A stretch of DNA of 63,253 nt from Gymnopus androsaceus JB14 (lineage: Eukaryota; Basidiomycota; Agaricomycetes; Agaricales; Omphalotaceae), in assembly GCA_009733575.1 (NCBI GenBank), contig ML769748.1, positions 1 to 63,253 on the forward strand. Direction: 5' to 3'. Position numbers and translations under genes: made by a program. Position 1 is the stretch's first letter, and each line of letters begins with the position of its first letter. Of this stretch, positions 47,400 through 58,440 are shown in pieces. Below the pieces are notes generated by a model. That model ran no database searches and was not told where the DNA came from. It was given only the letters and a program-made list of their open reading frames with translations.

Positions 47400-48870
47400 C
47401 CTTGAACCTAAGAGTATCATCGTCACTAAGGTCGAATTAGATGAGCATAAAAGAACGAAACGTACAGGAACCATTCGACTCAAGCTCTTACTACTTTGCT
47501 TGAACACCATCATCTCCTGAATCGCCTCTTCCTCCGCCTCCGTACCTTCAACACTCTCTCTATCTGCCTCGCCGATCTTGGCCAGATCCAAGAACGAGGT
47601 GAGTTTTTCGGTGGTGAGAGAGGTGTACAAATGGAGGAAGGAGCGCAGACTGTGCAGCTGCGGACAAGAGGAAGAGACGGAGGTGACGATGAGTGGGATC
47701 TGAGGGTAATGGTGAGCTGCCTGTTGAACAAAGTCAACATTAAGGGGCCCAGCTAGAAACGAACCAAAAAACAAACAAACCTTGCAGATTCCTGGTCAGC
47801 GCTAAGCATCAACGCAATAGCCTCCGGATCATCGTACGGGGGCGAATTGGCGTTGATGAATTTCGGGCAAGTATACAGGAACAGCTCCTCAAATGCAACA
47901 AGAGCGTCACTTTCCCCCTTGCTCATCCTACCCATCTGCTCCCCGTACCTCTCTTTCGCAGTATTCGTGATAGTATCGTCCAATCTAGTGAATGGCGATC
48001 CCGGAAGGACCAACGAATGACACATGGCATACAACGCCAGCGTCCTGTCAGCCGTTTTAGCAATTTGGTCGTACTGATCCATTCGCTCGTATCCAGCGTA
48101 TCCATGCATCCGCTGCATCCTTTGGAAAGAGTTCAAGACGGTGACAAAGGTACGGATAGCGTCTGGATACCGCATGAGCATCATGTAGCAAAAACCGACA
48201 TAGTAGTGTGTTAAGATATGGGTTGCTGGGAGGGCTGGGAGGGCGGTAAGAGATGATTTGTTGGATTTGGCACCAAAGCCGGAGCCACCGAAATTCGCCG
48301 ATTTGGTCCATGACTTTGAGACCGAGAGTAAAGTCACCGAGGAGGACGTGCACACGGAGGAGACCAAGGACGGAAAAGTATCCCAAGGTGCGATAAAGTG
48401 GGAGGGCAGTATACGGGGAGATAGAATTGCTGTATTCGACAATATATCAATATGGGAAGCTTTAAAGGTGTTGTTGGACCTACGCGATTTCCTCTGCAGT
48501 TCTACTTCCACCCTTTACTTGTTCTTCCTTGAGGGCAAGGATATACTCGTTGATTTTCGATTTTTGGATGAGCGGATAGAGCACATTGAGGACGGAGTAC
48601 GAGGACCAGACGCCTGTTCCGTCTGCCAGCATCATGAGTTCATCATCCGATTTGGATTTTATTTTTGAGCGCCAGGAACAGAGGACCTGGAACTGGTAGA
48701 TAAAGTCGTCGATAATATCCCATAACCACTGTTCTGGGAGCACCGGTGCAGGTTCACCAGAATCGTCTTCAGTGGAACTGGGAGAATTGAGCAGGTAGTT
48801 GAACAGCTCGCAAGAGTTTTCATAGGAATGGAAACGGTCATCGATGATATCCAGAACCTTGAACAATATC
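47400..48870 (-). pseudogene. eIF3 subunit l fragment
   Basis: Part of translation initiation factor 3 subunit L. In order: [16 protein letters not shown] (48.83 kb), [23 protein letters not shown] stretch ([21 protein letters not shown]), [39 protein letters not shown] (48.39-48.33), then in another frame ILTHYYVGFCYMMLMRYPDAIRTFVTVLNSFQR (48.22-48.12), ADRTLALYAMCHSLV, ERYGEQMGRMSKGES, LFLYTCPKFINANSP (47.88), and LRSFLHLYTSLTTEKLTSFLDLA (47.65). The gene's start and C-terminus are missing and there are internal frameshifts. Introns are retained. Confidence 0.85.
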
Positions 48871-48894
48871 GTCGAGAGGCCAACGCTGTGTTGT

Positions 48895-49450
48895 GTGCTG
48901 TTGTTTACTTTAGCGCCCGGGTGTCACCTTATTATCTTTTTGAACAAATTCAATTCAAAAGGCTCCTGGAATCAGCTGGAAATCCATGCCCCATCTCTCC
49001 ATCATCTCTCGCTCACGTTCAACGCTAGCGAGAACCCAACCATTCACTGTTAATCACGATTCACCGAGTCAATTTTTACCGCTGCGAAAGCAGGTGGGTA
49101 CTTTAATGTGCCCGGAATATGGAATAAGGAGCGAATTGAGAGATGGAAAGTCGTTAGTATTATACATTTCATTGTTTATTCTCAAGTACACTAACCAAAC
49201 ACACAGGCCACCAACACAGTTCATCAACTATGGGCACTAGGTTGTGCTGCGAGCCTGGAGGAGCTCTATGCACTCAGATCCTTCCTTGCCATACGTCCAC
49301 CCAACACCACGACCTCTTATGACAGATGAAATCCCAGAATATACGCTACCGCTGCCAAGAACCAAGCAGCGACTGCATAGTCGCGCTTTTGCTGCGAACC
49401 TGTTCAGGCGAAGAAACTACTGCTGGTTTCTACAGTTGATGCTGTCCATT
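48895..49450 (+). pseudogene. old yellow enzyme remains, right (inverted) copy
   Basis: Starting at GCGCCCGGGTGTCACCTTATTATC, this repeats the 44.7-45.06 kb sequence in opposite orientation, then continues into OYE coding with LPYVHPTPRPLMTDEIPEYTLPL (49.27-49.35 kb). Together with the left copy it flanks the eIF3l and RasGAP pieces. Confidence 0.7.
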
Positions 49451-49980
49451 CTTCTGCTGAGCACTCCGGTGCTCGTCGTTCAATGACTCGTGCGAAGCGG
49501 AGCGTCCTGGGTAAGTCTTCGTGGCAACCTGATAATTCCAATTTATTATTGACGCTTTTTTCCGTTGTCTAGATGTTTTTTCGAGAAATATTGCCAACGT
49601 GGTAGGTGACATAGGAGACATCGTATCCGCTGTAGGGGATACTGTCACGGCCGCAGTTAGTGATGTGGCAGGCTCGAACTCCAATAACCAGATGCAGACA
49701 GCAGCTTCGAATACTGTAGCACCTGCTACCCCGCTATCCTTCTTCCTTCCACCCCTCGCAAAACGACGAGGAGTTCTCGCGCTCACGCAATATTCCTGCA
49801 TGGACATCTTTCCGCACATTGCTTTTGCACAGCTACGTTTTCTTGTGGCTCTTGCTTTTAGCATCTACCTTGGGTTAACCCATGTCTTTCAACAAGATGA
49901 CGTTGAGAGATGGTGCAAGGTTATGTCCGGACTATTGACCTTGCAGAAGACGCCGAGCAAGACGGTTCAGATGTGAGCTG
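49451..49980 (+). other. unidentified reading frame in the mosaic
   Basis: Frame 49599-49976 begins MVGDIGDIVSAVGDTVTAAVSD, an alternating Gly/Val/Asp stretch, then becomes hydrophobic. It resembles part of a secreted or membrane protein, but no family is recognised. Confidence 0.25.
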
Positions 49981-49999
49981 GGATGCTTAGCGTGGATTC

Positions 50000-50600
50000 A
50001 AGTCGGATAGCTATGACATTGTTCAACTGTGGAGCCGAATGTAACATGGTCCAACTCGTCTTCATTATCGCTGTCCACACTCCGGCGGCCGCTAATGTGA
50101 CGAACCGCAAATGCACCGAGCATGCGAATGGGTTGAATACGAGGGATGGGTCTGTCGACCTCTCCTGTGCCGTCACCGTCTGGGAAACGCGCATCTGGAG
50201 GAAAGATTCTGGCATTTGAAGATATTTAGTGTATTAATATGTACATCATTTTTTATTGCTAATGTAGTCTACCGCAGGATGCTCCAGTTGCCGTGCTCAA
50301 CCTTAGCCCCAGCCCCTCATGGCAAGGTAACTGTCGACGCTATGAGGCCTTGCATCGCGATGTACAGGCGGTTGCAAATGCTTCAGTAAGCACCAATGCA
50401 GAAGTTGAGGCGGTTAAAGACGCTTTCTCGCAAGGTTTGAAGGATGTTCTGGAAAAAACTGAGGAGTTGAGGAATGAATTTGGTGAGGCGGTGCGATCTA
50501 CGAATACGCCATTGCCGCCTTTCGTACAAGTTACGGTATCTGCATTGGAAGATAATGCATCAAAATATAGAAATCAATACCAGCGAAATCTCCAATGCTG
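50000..50600 (+). other. exon of an unidentified gene; right arm of inverted repeat
   Basis: 50.00-50.47 kb is the reverse complement of 45.10-45.64 kb. The plus strand encodes a helical, charged segment (RDVQAVANASVSTNAEVEAVKDAF, then KDVLEKTEELRNEFGEAV, VTVSALEDNASKYRNQYQR) after a putative acceptor at about 50277. This copy has the longer uninterrupted frame of the two. Family unknown. Confidence 0.4.
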
Positions 50601-51480
50601 AACCATACTCCTATTGTCTTGTCTCCTCCAGCTTGGAGTTTCAAGAGGCTCCATGAGCGAAATCTTGATGTAGATCAAGTTGAGTGCGCAACTGTTAACA
50701 AAATACCAGGAAGCCGTTATCAGAGTCATCATAGAGCAAGGAATAACAGCTGCTTGAGTCCATGCTTACCGAGATCCAGACAGAAGATGGCGCAGAAATC
50801 CTTAATGAATACAATTGATGAGCGCTTATGTGGCAGCGCTCAACAGCGCCCAACTCTCTTTTCAACTGCGACGTTGAGATGAAGTATTTGTGAATCGGGC
50901 AACTTCAACGGATTAGAAGATCTATTCCCCAAAGCACCAAAAACACCAATTCATATGTGCAAGAAATCATCTACAGTGGTACGTCGGAATCGGAACCAGC
51001 AGCAGCAGCAGCCAACAACTCGAAAGCCCGCGGTGACACCTACGAAACCTCTTCAACCCACCAATTGCCCTGCATAGATAGCCATCTAGATTATCAGCTT
51101 ATTGTTCGCGCAGGTGCAGTTTGCATTGGCTCTTCTTTGTATTATTCTGACAGGCTTCTTTCTTTATAGAATGGTTCATGCGCTTTTTTGTATTATTCCA
51201 GGATGCTGGCTTTCAAACCACAAATGTATCCCAGTCCATTATGATCACTTCAAGGCCCATCTCTCACCTCGCTGAACAAACTCTTCCCCCTCCTCCCTTC
51301 ATGTTGTCAGCCCACAGTCCTCGACCTCAGCTGGCTCTGCTACTTGTTCATTCGGACCTCCGAGCTCATTGCCCATTTAACCTCACCCATACCACCACTT
51401 TCCCAACATGTGTAGCATGTCTCAATCATTAGTGCTATCGCTGTTTGTAAAGACATGATCGCCGTCTTTCTCTTCATCTC
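50601..51480. other. no recognised gene
   Basis: Short frames only. The CGTTCAACGCTAG motif seen in both OYE copies recurs at the end (about 51490), showing another short piece of the same sequence. Confidence 0.35.
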
Positions 51481-52160
51481 TCTCACTCGCGTTCAACGCT
51501 AGTGAGATTCTTACCATTCGCTCCATCCTCACCGGTCAAGGAACAAATCGAGACCGGGACCAGGACAGAGACAGGGAAAGAGATCGAAGAAGGGACTATC
51601 CAGAAGACGACCCTTACTATCGACCTTCTTCTTCCTCTACGGCTCCAGTTCCTTCTCGATTGGCTCCTCCGCCTCCAGTTCCGTATGTTCCTCTTTTTCT
51701 TTCTGCTGGTCCTTTCTCATTAATTCTGACAGAGACAGAGACCGGTATGACCCAAGAGGTGCTGGCGTCCCTCTCGCCACATCCGTGGCATCTTCCCATA
51801 GCGGAGCTTAGGAAGCTCATGGAGGCGATTGTGACCGTGATTGTGAACACAAACGACGCATCTCTTCCTCCTCTGCCTCTCCACCGTTGTCAGTCGTTGT
51901 TGCAGAAGTCGAAATCGTAGTAGCAGCTGAGGTTGGAGGAGGTGCAGCAGAGGTAGTAGACGATGCGGAAGTCGGAGGTGGGAGAGCGCTGCTGGCACTG
52001 GCTTTCGGAGCTGGAGTAGCATTGGATGTTCTGGCCGGGCCAGTGGGAATATTAGCACTGCTAGAAGGAGCAGCAGCAGTGTCGTTACTTGTACCTGTAC
52101 AGATTGGTGACGAGGTGGGTAACGGTTCCCTATTTCCGATTTCCGATTCACGATTTCATT
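51481..52160 (+). other. low-complexity exons (Asp/Arg-rich, then Ala/Val/Glu-rich)
   Basis: One frame gives RDRDQDRDRERDRRRDYPEDDPYYRP and a Pro-rich stretch up to a GT at about 51682. A further DRDRYDPRGAGVPLATS follows after an AG at about 51730, then a low-complexity Ala-rich region in frame with GDE just before the ABC fragment. It resembles the disordered part of an RNA-processing protein, but nothing firmer can be said. Confidence 0.3.
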
Positions 52161-52184
52161 GATACATATGTGTGTTTGCGTTCA

Positions 52185-53820
<1,636 letters not shown>

Positions 53821-53867
53821 TGAGTGTTGAGGTGATTGGAGGGGCTTCGTACTGATTATTTGTAGCG

Positions 53868-54875
53868 GCACTCAAACTGGCACTACATCGTTTTCGAGTC
53901 CTACATCTCACACGACTTTGAATAGTGATACTACGTCTGTTTTGCCAGCAACGTCAACGACTGCCTCGGACATGTCTAGTTCAACGTCGACGACAGCTTC
54001 AGACACATCTAGTCCAACGTCGACTAGTGCTACTGGCTTCAGCTTTTCTCTCCCGTCCATCACTCTTCCGACCATTTCCGTCCCGTCCATTTCTATCCCG
54101 TCCATTACGATCCCATCTTCCACTCCTACGGATACGTCAGCAACTTCGAACAGTGCCACGACTGATCTTTCCCCCACGAGCACGACTGACACTTCTTCGC
54201 CGACTTCCGCCAGTGATTCAACCACGGTTTTGTCGGCAACAAGCACAACTGACACTTCTTCGCCGACTTCCGCCAGTGATTCAACCACAGTTTTATAGCC
54301 AACGAGCACAACTGACACGTCTTCGCTGACTTCGGCCAGTGATTCAACCACAGTTTTATCGTCAAGGAGCACAACTGACACGTCTTCACCGACTTCGGCC
54401 AGTAATTCCACCACGGTTTTGTCGCCAACAAGCACAACCGACACTGCCAGTTCTTCCACTAGGCTCTCGATTTCGCTGCCAATTTCGTTGCCATCGATTT
54501 CGCTGCTATTCCCAATCTCGTCATCGTCTACTGCGACCAGTGACTCGAGTTCACCAACGGCCGCTACTGCCGCCAGTTCGCTAACGACAACCAGTGATTC
54601 GCTTTCGCTACCGTTTTCGATCTCGTCTTCATCTACTGCGACCAGTGATTTGAGTTCAATCACGATTTCGCCATCGCCCACAGGCGTTTTATCTGACCTA
54701 ACTGACGCTGCTGGTGTTAGACCCGACGGATGCGAGTTTGATCAAGAAAGTTTTGGTGGTCAACGCTTCTACTTTGCGGAAGATTCGTTGCGGGGATTCC
54801 AGGGTGAGCGGGTGAGCGAAGGAATATTATGCCTGCTGCCATTTCGGCGCCCATCCTTTGGGAGAGCAGTATGAA
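53868..54875 (+). pseudogene. Ser/Thr-rich repeat protein (mucin/cell-wall-like), with premature stop
   Basis: After an acceptor at about 53868 the frame is Ser/Thr/Asp-rich (SFSSPTSHTTLNSDTTSVL..), then ISIPSITIPSSTP, then four and a part 21-residue repeats TSTTDTSSPTSASDSTTVLSA, then Leu/Ile/Ser-rich blocks, ending EGILCLLPFRRPSFGRAV. Such composition is typical of O-glycosylated surface proteins. A TCG-to-TAG change in the third position-equivalent of repeat 2 (54296-54298) stops the frame, which is otherwise open to 54874. No signal peptide is seen: the 5' exon is absent and the ABC piece lies there instead. Confidence 0.55.
54176..54427. repeat. minisatellite, 63-bp unit, four copies plus a part
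   Basis: Units start near 54176, 54239, 54302 and 54365, with a partial fifth from 54428. The period is 63 bp, so it preserves the 21-residue protein repeat. The antisense long ORF here is a shadow of the repeat. Confidence 0.85.
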
Positions 54876-55075
54876 CTGGTAGAGGGTTGGGAGTGGTGGA
54901 TCTAGTCGTCTGCCTTACCATCTTTTGCCGTCGTGACTGTTACGAGACTTATGTCTACCCCTTCACAACGACTTGAACGTCGCTGTATCGGAATCGTTCA
55001 ACATTACCCCACAGATTGTGTCGTAACGAGAAAAACTCTTTTACCTTCTTCTTTTCCTGTTACAATTTGTTTAAT

Positions 55076-55244
55076 TACACCTGTTCCAAAAAACCTAGGC
55101 CACTTTGTAATTTTGCTGCAGTGACGCAAGACATTCAATTCTGGTGGGGCTTGTAGGCGATTGAATCAAACGGAGTAGCAACTGAATAGGGAGCCGTATG
55201 TAAACAATTTTTTGAAGTGGCCTAGGTTTTTTGGAACAGCTGTA
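55076..55244. mobile_element. Tc1/mariner-like MITE, 165 bp, with TA target duplication
   Basis: The ends 55078-55105 and 55215-55242 are inverted repeats of about 28 bp with one mismatch (CASCTGTTCCAAAAAACC at the tips). TA dinucleotides flank both sides (55076-55077 and 55243-55244). No coding capacity. Confidence 0.8.
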
Positions 55245-55280
55245 AATCTCGCTCCTCTATTTTATTATTATACAATTCAC

Positions 55281-55526
55281 ATAGGTATTCAGTGTTGGAT
55301 CTGCTGGGAAGAAGAACGGAAGCGTCGACGTGCTACGGTTTATCCTTACGTCTCAAACGATGAAGACCAAATATCTGAACAGGCTGTCAGAGAGTGGCTG
55401 TATAGAATCGAAGATCCGGGTTTACGAGAAGAATCTCGAGTTCTGCGTTCGTCTTTTTACACGAATTTCGTGGTTTTCCTGGATCTTTCGGTAGATCCTT
55501 ACAACGAGGTCACTACGCATGCATAG
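55281..55526 (+). pseudogene. possible RING-CH (MARCH-type) E3 ligase fragment
   Basis: A frame with QCWICWEEERKRR followed after a gap by YVSNDEDQISEQAVREWLYRIEDPGLREE resembles the first Cys-x-x-Cys of a RING-CH domain. The remaining zinc ligands are not visible. Weak call. Confidence 0.3.
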
Positions 55527-56429
55527 ACTGTGGTAGATTATATCATGGCGTTGTTGTTGTTGTTGGATTCGCCGTTTACTAGACTCGATGATACGAATCT
55601 GGGGAGTCCGCCGATGGCTCCTAGTTACTATAACGCCGGTCATAACCAACAGCATGAAGTCCGACATGATGTACGATCTCGCTACGGTCTCGTATGAGCT
55701 CTGGTTTGCTGCAAGCATATCCATCGCTGAATGGAGTCCCGGCCTATACAACAGTAGCACCTCCTTCACCTGGCGGGGGCTCCATTCGAAGCAAAGGTAT
55801 TCGTCCGAGTCTGTCGCGTACAGACACCATGACGAGTACCATATCAAATACAGTATCCAATACCATGAAGAGAATGTCTTTGATCACTCATGCATTGAAG
55901 GTGGGATTACTTTCCCAGCTATGGAGGATGGATGGACGGCATCGCCTACAGCGTCCAATCATCACCCTCACCCCAGTGGGAGTATCCACCATGTAAACGG
56001 TGGTAATTTATCCGAGTCAATGATGGGAACCTCGCGCCCTCCTTCGCCCAATACACGTCGCCCTATTCTCGCCCTGGAAGTCCCACTCATCAGGGTTGTA
56101 TTATTCGCCTCACCCCTCCTCTTGTGCATCAACGATTACACACCACTCAGATGACGATGATGATAATGCAAGCGTGCTGAAGGCGCCGGTTTCCATCCTT
56201 CGGATGTCATGGAGGCGTTGATGGAGGAGGACATGGAACGTCTATGTGTGCGAAAGAGACTAAAGCAGGGCGTGAAGAGTACCATAACGGCCAATATGGA
56301 ATCCCAAGCCCTAGCATTAGTACTTTCTCTGTCAATTCTTCAAGTATCAGTATCATCTTGGGTCTGGGTGCAGGGATGGGCATTCGTGGTGTGTTGCCTT
56401 TGAAGAGTACATTCTTCAATTGGTGCTAA
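55527..56429 (+). other. unidentified exon-like frames (Ser/Pro-rich, then Gly/Ser)
   Basis: Frame 55694-55996 has PAYTTVAPPSPGGGSIRSKGIRPSLSRTDTMTSTISNTVSNTMKR, and another near 56.0 kb has GTSRPPSPNTRRP. These look like disordered parts of a fungal protein, interrupted by stops. Not identified. Confidence 0.25.
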
Positions 56430-57510
56430 GAGTATTTTATGGAGCCACAGATGAGGGTAAGGTTTACATCTTTTACTTTTATTCTGCATTGTTCGTATTG
56501 TTGTGGTTTAGCAAGCGGAGGTGGATGAGCCTGGAAGCTTCCAGTACAACTACCAGATATGGAGACAGCTGAAGATTTTGGCGTATTATACATCATGATC
56601 CTTGTCCGAATTAGCGTAAAATGCTAGCGTAAATGAGGCCCACCTGGCCGGGCGGGTCTGGGGGTGCTTCTGGGGGCATATCTCAACACTCTTGATGAAG
56701 ACACTAACTTGTGCTCCATGCCTTCCTGCGGTGAACATATATTCACCTCTGATGAGCTTATCAACCACTTGATTCGGTTCCATCATGTTCCCGCTGCTGG
56801 CTCGACAAGTCACATCAACGTTCGATGACTCAAACTCCCCACCGGTCCTGTCGAGCCTTCTGTACCTGCCAAACGTTCTTCGGGCAAGGCTGGCACCAAG
56901 AAGTCGAAGAAGGATTCTTGCTCGGACGATGCTTTCTGGTGTAATGGTTGTCGAGCTTATGCCTGGACATTAATCCTCACCTTTCTTGTCCTCTAACCAG
57001 CACTAAAGCCATGAAATGTATAAAGCGTTGTATAGAAGCCAAGAGATTCTGCAAGATGACTGCCAAAAGACACAGGCCAGAACAAAAATGGACATGTTAC
57101 TCAACAGTACATTCATAGACTGATGGTGCGACAGCCAACAATATCAGAGCTGGTGTCACTAGTTGGCTCTATTGCTGGGTTGGTTGGCCCTTCCTTCATC
57201 ACCACAGACTGCATTACCGCTGTTACATCAAGCTGTTACATCAAGCTGCCCTGCTTTCATCCATAGATGCCTACATTGCTCAATCGGAAAGTATGTCTCT
57301 TGCTCCAGTTACCAGCTCCACATTGTGTCTTCCAATGTTATGCAAGGTTCTTTGCCCATGAGTACTGGCTCCATTAACTACAGTGAAATGACTATACCTC
57401 AAAGGTCCTTGTCCATGTTTATCTTACAAGTAGTGTCTCTGTATGTATTACTTAGGTTTTTTTTTGTGTGCTGTATGTACTTCTGAATGAAATCCTGTTT
57501 CAAGAAATCC
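56430..57510. other. no firm gene; possible zinc-finger remnant at 56.7 kb
   Basis: At about 56700-56800 the plus strand reads CSMPSCGEHIFTSDELINHLIRFHHV, which has a C2H2-like spacing (C-x4-C, H-x4-H). A Lys/Ser-rich stretch follows. The frame breaks on both sides. Nothing else is recognised up to the repeat at 57.51 kb. Confidence 0.3.
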
Positions 57511-57898
57511 AGTGTAAGCCTCCGCTGTGCAGTTCAATGTACGCTACGGAGTACGCTATGCTGCCACCAGGCTGCCGCACAGATGAAGTATGTCATTTCA
57601 GTGTTGCCCTGAAAAGGCTGCTGAAATGGAATGATTCATAGGGCTTCTGAAAGATACCTTTTTGGGTAGCCTTTCAGCCCGGCCGAAGGTGATTGTTTCG
57701 GCTTCTGTCCGAAACAATAGGTTTCGGATCCTAGCTGAAGGCTCCCACTTCAGGTGGTCCGAAAACTACTATTTCGTTTGTTCAATGAAATATATATTTT
57801 CTCTAGTCAACCAAAAATTCACATTTCGCCTATATTCTGAAAGTATTTACTTCACATTACACTTCAGCCTAGCTGAAGCATAATGATTGGCGGTGTGA
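57511..57898 (-). repeat. hairpin-rich repeat element, right copy (inverted)
   Basis: Reverse-complement copy of 33926-34310. It begins AGCCTCCGCTGTGC and ends GATTGGCGGTGTGA. It keeps the CATTTCAG..TGCTGAAATG, ATTGTTTCGG..CCGAAACAAT and CTTCAGC..GCTGAAG hairpins, while many loop bases differ. Hairpins kept despite divergence suggest the folding matters. Confidence 0.8.
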
Positions 57899-58440
57899 TT
57901 ACAATCCTAAAATCCAGTTCCCCAAACTCTGGTCCACGTTTAAACCTGCGAGTGTATTGATTATATCCGATTGGAATAGCCACAAAAGTTGAAAAAAAAA
58001 AGTGTGGAGCGCGGGAGAAGATAAATTCTATTCAGGAGGAGCGGCCACAGTAGTACCTTAACATGCGCAATAACGCTGTTGCCTGAAAAAAAGGTAGAGG
58101 CAGTTGAGAGGCAGGGTTCAGAAAAATCGGCGCATGATTCCAGCCGATATTGAACGTTGAACAAGCATGTCCTGGCATGGCTAAATTCAATAGAATACAG
58201 TAAAAAAAGACCGCGGAGACTGCGGAAAGTTTTTCAGTAATAATAGCTCGGTGGAACGAGAGACCGGATGAGAGGATTGAGGAGCTGCGAGTAACTGTGA
58301 GAGAGAAAGAAAAATAAAGGCACGGCCGCCACGTGCATGGTCAAAGCTGAAAATCTGAACCTCTTTCGTAAACGATTTGATGTGTTATGTACAATTTACT
58401 TTTAACGATACTAAAAAGGCATATGGAACAGTAAAAAATA
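57899..58440. other. 3' flank of GluRS, nothing recognised
   Basis: AT-rich spacer with poly-A/T runs; no gene seen. Confidence 0.45.

Noticed and set aside
51720..52151. 143-residue Leu/Arg-rich minus-strand ORF
   Set aside because: Composition is that of an antisense frame through low-complexity DNA. The plus strand continues in frame into the ABC fragment.
53908..54681. 257-residue minus-strand ORF rich in Val/Glu/Asp
   Set aside because: It is the antisense shadow of the Ser/Thr minisatellite: codon-level repeats leave the opposite frame open. The plus-strand frame has the sensible composition.
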